From: Flavobacteriales bacterium
Lineage (GTDB): Bacteria; Bacteroidota; Bacteroidia; Flavobacteriales_D; Parvicellaceae
Assembly: GCA_026993705.1 (NCBI GenBank)
Contig: JALWSJ010000056.1
Span: forward strand, 1 to 8,480
Reading direction: 5' to 3'
DNA: 8,480 nt
Shown in pieces: positions 1 through 4,078 of the stretch. The notes below the pieces were generated by a model. That model was not told the origin of the DNA and made no database searches. It saw nothing but the letters and a program-made list of their open reading frames with translations. The number at the start of each line of letters is the position of its first letter. Within the stretch, counting starts at the first letter, position 1. The translations under genes were made by a program, and so were the position numbers.

Positions 1-18
1 TTAGCACTCATTCCGTTC

Positions 19-154
19 GCGTTAGGGATAGGAACGGCATCCTTTTGGTTTGTTTGCTTTATGCAAACCAAAAGATATAGTGGATAGCCCGACCTTTCAC
101 GAGTAAAAAACATATAGTGCAACGATATGTTTTTTATTCGTGAAAGGGAACGCC
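19..154 (+). repeat. GCGTTAGGG intergenic repeat, copy A (possible structured RNA)
   Basis: Full copy, plus orientation, starting 7 bases beyond the gpmI stop. Constant blocks: 19-47 (GCGTTAGGGATAGG..., identical to copy B), 69-97 (CAAAAGATATAGTGG...GACC) and 144-154 (AAGGGAACGCC). The ends GCGTT (19-23) and AACGC (149-153) can pair and close a junction. Arm 1 is a perfect 11-bp hairpin (42-52 with 64-74). Arm 2 is a 23-bp hairpin (93-115 with 125-147) with a single G-U wobble at G103 on the plus strand. The sequence to its left (1-18, TTAGCACTCATTCC...) matches the arm of palindromic unit 2 near 3020-3034 in reverse complement, so another palindromic unit probably continues outside the window. 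Candidate identity: Flavo-1-type RNA motif, from memory and unverified. Confidence 0.8.
93..147 (-). terminator. probable terminator of gpmI (repeat copy A, arm 2)
   Basis: A 23-bp stem (93-115 with 125-147) with a 9-base loop. The upper stem pairs an A-run (about 105-110) with a T-run (about 130-135), so it would work as an intrinsic terminator in either direction. It begins 15 bases after the gpmI stop codon, a normal spacing for an intrinsic terminator. Confidence 0.65.
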
Positions 155-161
155 AAAAATA

Positions 162-1685
162 TTATTCTACCAATGGTTCTCCAGTCATTTCTTTGGGTTG
201 GGGGATTCCCATTATTTTAAGCAGTGTAGGTGCTATATCTGCTAATTTTCCCTTTTTAACTTTTTTGTAATCGGGGTCTATGACTATGATTGGGACAAGG
301 TTTGTTGTGTGTGATGTATTGGGTGTTCCATCCTCATTTATCATAAGCTCTGCATTGCCATGGTCGGCAATAATAACAAAAGAATAGCCATTTTTAACCC
401 CTGTTTCTATGACTTTTTTGAGCATGGTATCCACGGTTTCACAGGCTTTGATTATTGCTTCTGGAACGCCAGTGTGCCCAACCATATCGCCGTTCGCAAA
501 GTTAAGGGTAACAAAATCAACGGATTTATTTTCTAGTTCGTGGACTAATTTTTCGGTAACTTCTGGAGCACTCATTTCGGGTTGAAGGTCGTAGGTGGCG
601 ACTTTGGGTGAGTGAACCATAATTCGTTTTTCTCCGTCAAATTCATTTTCTTTTCCTCCGCTAAAGAAGAAGGTAACGTGTGGGTATTTTTCTGTTTCAG
701 CTATGCGAAGTTGTTTTAAGCCTTCCTTGCTGATGATTTCACCTATAGTGTTGTGTAACACGTCTTTATCATATACAACGTGTATTCCTTTGTAGTCTTT
801 GTTGTAATTGGTCATGGTTACATAGTACAAAGGGATAGTGTGCATCGGTGGATGCTCTTCTTGAGTAAGCACTTCGGTAATTTCTCTACAACGATCGGTT
901 CTATAATTAAAGCAGATAACAACGTCGTTTTCTTCAATGGTGGCAAGAGGTTCGTCATTGTTGTTTACAACAACGTGGGGTTTGATAAACTCATCGGTAA
1001 TACCTTCTTTATAACTTTTTTCTATGGCTTCTATTGAGGAATGTACTTTTTCACCTTCTCCTTTGACGAGTAAATTATAAGCGAGTTCTATTCGCTCCCA
1101 CCGTTTGTCTCTATCCATTGCGTAATACCTGCCGATGACAGAAGCAGTTTTTACGGGGTGATTTTTTATATAATCTTCCAATTCACTCAAGTACCCTTTT
1201 CCTGAATGAGGGTCGCAGTCACGACCGTCCGTAAAGGCATGAATATAAGCTTGGTCATTGTCTATTCCTTGTTGTTTTAGTAGGTCGCAAAGTGCGTAAA
1301 GATGCTCCTGTGAAGAATGTACGCCACCTTTGGAAACAAGCCCCATTAAGTGAATTTTTTTATTCTTTGTTTTAGCGTAATTTATGGCATCAAGAAGGGT
1401 TTTATTTTTAAAAAATGAACCATTTTCTATTTCCATATTGATTTTAGACAAATCCTGATAGACGATTCTTCCTGCTCCAATGTTCAAGTGTCCTACTTCC
1501 GAGTTTCCCATTTGACCTTGTGGTAGCCCAACATGTTCACCAAAAGTAAGTAGCGTACTATGAGGATATTTTGTGTATAGACTATCTATAAAAGGTGTAT
1601 TTGCCAAGTAAACACCATCCGTATAATCGTGTTTTCCTATTCCCCAGCCGTCTAAAATTACGAGTACTGCTTTTTTCTTTGCCAT
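162..1685 (-). CDS. gpmI: 2,3-bisphosphoglycerate-independent phosphoglycerate mutase
   Basis: Interconverts 3-phosphoglycerate and 2-phosphoglycerate in cytoplasmic glycolysis and gluconeogenesis. The 507-residue protein has the usual full length of the family. Visible motifs are LDGWG with metal ligand D12 near the N-terminus, the catalytic serine S62 in GNSEVGH, the substrate-loop motif DGRD (about 153-156), RYYAMDRDKRWER (about 186-198) and the C-terminal metal site residues in GDMVGHTG (about 399-406) and ADHGNAE (440-446). The ATG start at 1685 follows an A-rich stretch and is immediately followed by MAKKKAVLVILDGWG, the expected N-terminus. Its first 28 bases overlap the end of the upstream histidine kinase gene, so the two are probably co-transcribed. 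The stop codon is 7 bases from a repeat copy whose long hairpin looks like the transcript's terminator. No defects seen. Confidence 0.98.
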   Translation of the reverse strand: MAKKKAVLVILDGWGIGKHDYTDGVYLANTPFIDSLYTKYPHSTLLTFGEHVGLPQGQMGNSEVGHLNIGAGRIVYQDLSKINMEIENGSFFKNKTLLDAINYAKTKNKKIHLMGLVSKGGVHSSQEHLYALCDLLKQQGIDNDQAYIHAFTDGRDCDPHSGKGYLSELEDYIKNHPVKTASVIGRYYAMDRDKRWERIELAYNLLVKGEGEKVHSSIEAIEKSYKEGITDEFIKPHVVVNNNDEPLATIEENDVVICFNYRTDRCREITEVLTQEEHPPMHTIPLYYVTMTNYNKDYKGIHVVYDKDVLHNTIGEIISKEGLKQLRIAETEKYPHVTFFFSGGKENEFDGEKRIMVHSPKVATYDLQPEMSAPEVTEKLVHELENKSVDFVTLNFANGDMVGHTGVPEAIIKACETVDTMLKKVIETGVKNGYSFVIIADHGNAELMINEDGTPNTSHTTNLVPIIVIDPDYKKVKKGKLADIAPTLLKIMGIPQPKEMTGEPLVE

Positions 1686-2602
1686 TTTTGTTGAATTTCT
1701 ATTTCTATAATTGTACCTTGAGGTTTGTTTTCTGCTATGCTAATTTTCCCATTATGCAAAGTAACGATTTTATTTACCAAGTAAAGCCCCAAGCCTGTTC
1801 CTTTTGAACTTCGCGTATCTTCATCGCCCATTCGGTAAAACAGTTTGAACACATTTTGTCTTTCTTTTTTGGGTATCCCGTTTCCAAAATCTTTTATACG
1901 AAGGTAAACCATCTCACCTTTTACCTCTGCTTCCCAAATAATTTCTTTCTCTGAATATTTTACGGCATTAGAATGAAGGTTTTGAATGACAGATGAGAAA
2001 TAAAAAGGGTCTAATTCTACAACCAAATCTTTAGGAATGTTGTAGCGTACATTATTTTCTCCTACCATATTTTGAGTGGTCGAAACAACAAAATCATAGA
2101 GGTTAATTTGCTTTGGATACAGTTTAACTTTGTGTTCATCTAATTTAGAAGCTAACAAAATATCCTCCACCAATTGTTGCAAGCGATTTTGGTCGTTGTA
2201 AACCTTTTTTAAGATGCTTTTTTCATGTTCTTTAGGAAGATTTCTGTTGATGAGTGTTTCCAAGAATAATTTACTTGAAGCAATAGGAGTTTTTAACTCG
2301 TGCGTAACCGAAAGGGTGAAATTTTTCTTCTCGTTAACCAGTGCCAACTCCTTTAATATGGATTTCCGAATAAAATATACCCCCGTAAACAGTAATAAAA
2401 TAAATACAGCGGATTCACCGGCTATCATCATTGTTTTTTTATGAACAATTTCCGGATTTTGATGAATAACTTTATTCAGCTCAATAATTGTATATGCCCA
2501 CCAAACGAGTTGCAGAAATACATACCCAAAGAGAATGTACAGAATAATAAGGGATTTATTTCTTTTCGGTTTGATAACAGTTGACTTTGCACAAAAATAC
2601 AA
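1658..2602 (-). CDS. membrane sensor histidine kinase (HisKA/HATPase_c)
   Basis: Two-component sensor kinase of the inner membrane; its signal is not known. The order is TM1 (about 18-38), a short extracytoplasmic loop, TM2 (about 59-78), a HisKA dimerisation domain with the phospho-acceptor H101 in SVTHELKTPIAS, and an ATPase domain with N-box NLHSNAVKYS (208-217), G1 box DFGNGIP (238-244), F-box VFKLFYRM (251-258) and G2 box GTGLGLYLV (268-276). At 314 residues it is a compact kinase with no PAS or HAMP domain. No response regulator gene lies next to it in this window. The start is uncertain: this frame opens with TTG at 2602 and the first in-frame ATG is codon 58-59 inside TM2, which is too late. 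Residues 2-7 also overlay a promoter-like TATTTTTG. The 3' end overlaps gpmI by 28 bases. Confidence 0.93.
   Translation of the reverse strand: MYFCAKSTVIKPKRNKSLIILYILFGYVFLQLVWWAYTIIELNKVIHQNPEIVHKKTMMIAGESAVFILLLFTGVYFIRKSILKELALVNEKKNFTLSVTHELKTPIASSKLFLETLINRNLPKEHEKSILKKVYNDQNRLQQLVEDILLASKLDEHKVKLYPKQINLYDFVVSTTQNMVGENNVRYNIPKDLVVELDPFYFSSVIQNLHSNAVKYSEKEIIWEAEVKGEMVYLRIKDFGNGIPKKERQNVFKLFYRMGDEDTRSSKGTGLGLYLVNKIVTLHNGKISIAENKPQGTIIEIEIQQKWQRKKQYS
2592..2599 (-). promoter_or_regulatory. possible -7 promoter element (TAnnTTTG type)
   Basis: On the minus strand this reads TATTTTTG, an exact match to the Bacteroidota -7 consensus TAnnTTTG, followed by TGCAAAG. The nearest upstream TTG is 25 bases away, longer than the usual 17-23, so the -33 part is weak. 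If real, transcription would start inside the first codons of the histidine kinase frame as drawn, which conflicts with the TTG start at 2602. Confidence 0.3.
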
Positions 2603-2655
2603 AAAAACATCAGGAATGTACTACCAATCGAATATAGAAATTCACTAAAAAGAAA

Positions 2656-2751
2656 ATGAGGTTTATTAGAGGCGTATTTCTATATTTTATTGGGGTAGGT
2701 TCGTTTTTTATGATTTGGGCGTTCCCTTCACGGCATAAAAAAATAGTGTAG
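2656..2751 (+). CDS. possible small membrane peptide, 31 residues
   Basis: A short plus-strand reading frame beginning MRFIRGVFLYFIGVGSFF. It has an ATG preceded by an A-rich leader (CTAAAAAGAAAATG) of the kind seen at flavobacterial starts, two basic residues (R2, R5) and then a single hydrophobic segment of about 18 residues, as in single-pass membrane peptides. From W21 onward its codons lie inside the GCGTTAGGG repeat (which begins at 2717), so the last 11 residues are repeat-derived; the TAG stop falls inside the repeat's terminator stem. The repeat may have cut into and replaced the original C-terminus. It is divergent from the histidine kinase gene 53 bases away. A promoter-like TGACTTTG lies at 2582-2589. 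It could equally be a chance frame in AT-rich DNA; I know no named family. Confidence 0.3.
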   Translation: MRFIRGVFLYFIGVGSFFMIWAFPSRHKKIV

Positions 2752-2857
2752 TTCTCACTACACTATTTTTCAACGCCGTAAAGGTCGGGCTATCCACTAT
2801 ATCTTTTGCCCTCCAAAAGGAGGGAGGGCAAAAGGATGCCGTTCCTATCCCTAACGC
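2717..2857 (-). repeat. GCGTTAGGG intergenic repeat, copy B (possible structured RNA)
   Basis: Full copy in inverted orientation to copy A. The constant blocks match copy A exactly over 29, 29 and 11 bases, read on the minus strand from 2857. Arm 1 is here a perfect 12-bp hairpin with a different tip (CTTTTGCCCTCC at 2803-2814 with 2823-2834). Arm 2 is a hairpin at 2725-2784 made of a 10-bp base and a perfect 13-bp upper stem (2739-2751 with 2758-2770), unrelated in sequence to arm 2 of copy A. The only imperfect base pair in the 10-bp base is C2729/A2780, which becomes a U-G wobble on the minus strand, the same relative strand as in copy A. It overlaps the end of the possible small plus-strand gene. 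Confidence 0.8.
2725..2784. terminator. bidirectional terminator-like hairpin (repeat copy B, arm 2)
   Basis: Perfect 13-bp stem AAAAATAGTGTAG / CTACACTATTTTT with loop TTCTCA (2752-2757), extended by a 10-bp base with one mismatch. A-tract on one side and T-tract on the other is the pattern of a bidirectional intrinsic terminator. It could end the small plus-strand transcript or block minus-strand read-through from the lipoprotein operon towards the histidine kinase gene. Confidence 0.6.
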
Positions 2858-3003
2858 GGATAGAATAAGCGAAGATAAAGTGAATTTTAGTTTTCTTAGA
2901 CGATGAAAAATTATTTTACATAGCCCCAGCTATGGAAAAGAATTTTGAAGAAGGATAAGGAAATTAAAAACACTTTTTCACGTTTATTCTATTCGTGTTA
3001 GGG
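2849..3003 (+). repeat. long palindromic hairpin unit 1
   Basis: The whole stretch folds as one imperfect hairpin. The outer stem is 23 bp (2849-2871 with 2981-3003); its only three deviations are G2856/T2996, G2859/T2993 and G2869/T2983, all G-U wobbles if the plus strand is transcribed. After a small irregular stretch the pairing resumes from AAAGTG (2877-2882) against CACTTT (2971-2976) and continues imperfectly through TTTTAGTTTTCTTA. The tip contains CATAGC/GCTATG (2919-2924 with 2929-2934). There is no reading frame and no transposase. It begins at the outer end of repeat copy B. Confidence 0.7.
2873..2907 (+). repeat. 35-base direct repeat, first copy
   Basis: The stretch from AGATAAAGTGAATTTTAG to CGATGAA is exactly repeated at 3035-3069. 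It forms the left arm of palindromic unit 1. Exact identity between two units that otherwise differ suggests recent copying or gene conversion. Confidence 0.85.
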
Positions 3004-3019
3004 ATACAATCCCTAACGC
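2995..3019. repeat. head-to-head GTTAGGGA / TCCCTAAC joint between units
   Basis: GTTAGGGA (2997-3004) and TCCCTAAC (3010-3017) form an 8-bp stem with loop TACAA; the flanks G2995-C3019 and T2996-G3018 extend it to 10 bp. The sequence is two ends of the GCGTTAGGG repeat facing each other with the core missing, and it links palindromic units 1 and 2. It may be an internal-deletion remnant of the repeat. Confidence 0.6.
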
Positions 3020-3034
3020 AAGTGGAATGAGTGC

Positions 3035-3069
3035 AGATAAAGTGAATTTTAGTTTTCTTAGACGATGAA
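3035..3069 (+). repeat. 35-base direct repeat, second copy
   Basis: Exact second copy of 2873-2907, in the same direction, forming the outer left arm of palindromic unit 2. Its complement on the right side of unit 2 (about 3203-3229) has decayed. Confidence 0.85.
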
Positions 3070-3107
3070 CTTGTTTAAAGTTGACAGGCTAATAGCGAGC
3101 GTAAATG

Positions 3108-3125
3108 TACCGATAGCTATCGGTA
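3108..3125. repeat. 18-bp perfect palindrome
   Basis: TACCGATAGCTATCGGTA is its own reverse complement. It sits in the interior of palindromic unit 2. It could be a small hairpin of the unit or a site for a dimeric DNA-binding protein; nothing nearby decides between them. Confidence 0.7.
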
Positions 3126-3229
3126 TTTCTGGCAAAGCTCCATTTTTATTGCATAGCCATTAGCTATGGAATAAAAATTAGCTATTAACTTTAAACAAGT
3201 TCTCTTTAAAAACTAAACAAATATTTATC

Positions 3230-3302
3230 GATTTTAATTAATTACTTCAAATTTTCAATTTAGCATTCAACGTCTATTACATATAGTTTTGACAGCATAA
3301 GT
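3230..3302. other. AT-rich spacer with no recognised feature
   Basis: Between palindromic unit 2 and the stop codon of the lipoprotein gene. I see no reading frame, terminator hairpin or repeat here. With the units described above it completes the account of the 700-base region between the histidine kinase and the lipoprotein genes. Confidence 0.6.
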
Positions 3303-4034
3303 TTAGAGGTTCAAATAAGACCAAATATCGAAACCAATATATGATTTCGATATGTTTTTTGAAGGTTTCATTTCCCAAATTTCAATTGTCTGCAATTTAT
3401 TTTCGTATTCAAGAAGTCTAATCCCGAGTTGGATAGTCTCATACTCAAATTCTGATACCGTTTCAATTTCAAGATATTTTTCTGGTCTAAAATTATATGT
3501 GCATTTATTAATTCGTTCAAGTTTCATTTTATGCAGTTCTCCTAACTCGTTCTCTAATTTGGATATTTTATTTTCTACCAATTTTGCATAAGGTAATTGA
3601 TGTTGTTGAATCATCTTTTCTAATAATTCAAAGTCTGATTTTTCAATAATCTGGAAGATATTGTATATTAGTAAAGAGTCAAATGAAGTGATTTCTAGGT
3701 GGTATTTAATCCATTCCGTTGACCTCTCACCATTAAAGTCAAATTGGATAGAATAAATCATATCACCTTCATTATAAATTTGTAATTGAATTGTATCTCC
3801 GTTTTCTTTAATCCAATAACATTTTTTATGTTTTTTTCCGTTCAGTGATTCTCCGAAAAAAGTTGTATTCTTCTCATCTGTAATTGTAATTTTCCCAGTG
3901 TATGGTGTTTTGTCAGATTTATTGACGATTAAATTCGTAGGTTTTTCTATCAAAATATCTTGACTATAATCCCTTGATGAACAAGAGCCCAAACAGAAGA
4001 AAAGAAGAAATATGCAAAAGAGGTTAATTTTCAT
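3303..4034 (-). CDS. putative lipoprotein of unknown function, with a MORN/YwqK-like stretch
   Basis: I do not recognise this 243-residue protein. It starts with a lipoprotein signal peptide: hydrophobic residues 4-15 and a lipobox LGSC with C18 as the likely lipidated cysteine, followed by SSRD. Residues about 44-102 (TPYTGKITI, FFGESLNGKKHKK, WIKENGD, IYNEGD, FDFNGE) resemble the short glycine-centred repeats of the YwqK/MORN-variant family, which database pipelines often label as antitoxin; I see no toxin partner, so that label should not be used. Residues about 115-225 look mostly helical and charged, with no motif I can name. The ATG at 4034 follows an A-rich leader. It lies 44 bases behind the SpoIIE phosphatase gene, so it may be the last gene of that operon or an independent passenger. 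Downstream lie the palindromic repeats. Confidence 0.8.
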   Translation of the reverse strand: MKINLFCIFLLFFCLGSCSSRDYSQDILIEKPTNLIVNKSDKTPYTGKITITDEKNTTFFGESLNGKKHKKCYWIKENGDTIQLQIYNEGDMIYSIQFDFNGERSTEWIKYHLEITSFDSLLIYNIFQIIEKSDFELLEKMIQQHQLPYAKLVENKISKLENELGELHKMKLERINKCTYNFRPEKYLEIETVSEFEYETIQLGIRLLEYENKLQTIEIWEMKPSKNISKSYIGFDIWSYLNL

Positions 4035-4078
4035 TTTTTAATTTATGCTAACAAGCAAAAAAGCATTTAATAATTTCC

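Larger units (their letters stand above)
3011..3229 (+). repeat. long palindromic hairpin unit 2, related to unit 1
   Basis: Begins CCCTAACGC like unit 1 and shares a 35-base exact block with it (3035-3069 equals 2873-2907). Perfect 16-bp arms GAACTTGTTTAAAGTT lie at 3067-3082 and 3187-3202, flanked inside by AATAGC/GCTATT (3091-3096 with 3181-3186). The outer right arm to 3229 is a degenerate complement of the shared block. Nested inside are an 18-bp perfect palindrome (3108-3125) and a hairpin 3143-3157 with 3163-3177 (one mismatch) that again carries CATAGC/GCTATG at its tip. No coding potential seen. Units 1 and 2 lie in the same direction, 162 bases apart. Confidence 0.65.

Noticed and set aside
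780..1037. Plus-strand open frame of 85 codons inside gpmI
   Set aside because: It is the reverse strand of a highly conserved gene, the translation has no recognisable motif, and there is no start context or promoter of its own.
2582..2589. Plus-strand promoter TGACTTTG for the small peptide gene
   Set aside because: One mismatch to TAnnTTTG at a key position, and the only nearby TTTG (2570-2573) is far too close to serve as the -33 element.
2849..3229. CRISPR array or insertion sequence
   Set aside because: There are only two related units with no short regular repeat-spacer pattern, and no transposase or cas gene; long palindromes explain the repeats.
4035..4078. Terminator between the phosphatase and lipoprotein genes
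   Set aside because: Only a 5-bp ATGCT/AGCAT stem with a long loop next to a short T-run; too weak to separate the transcripts.
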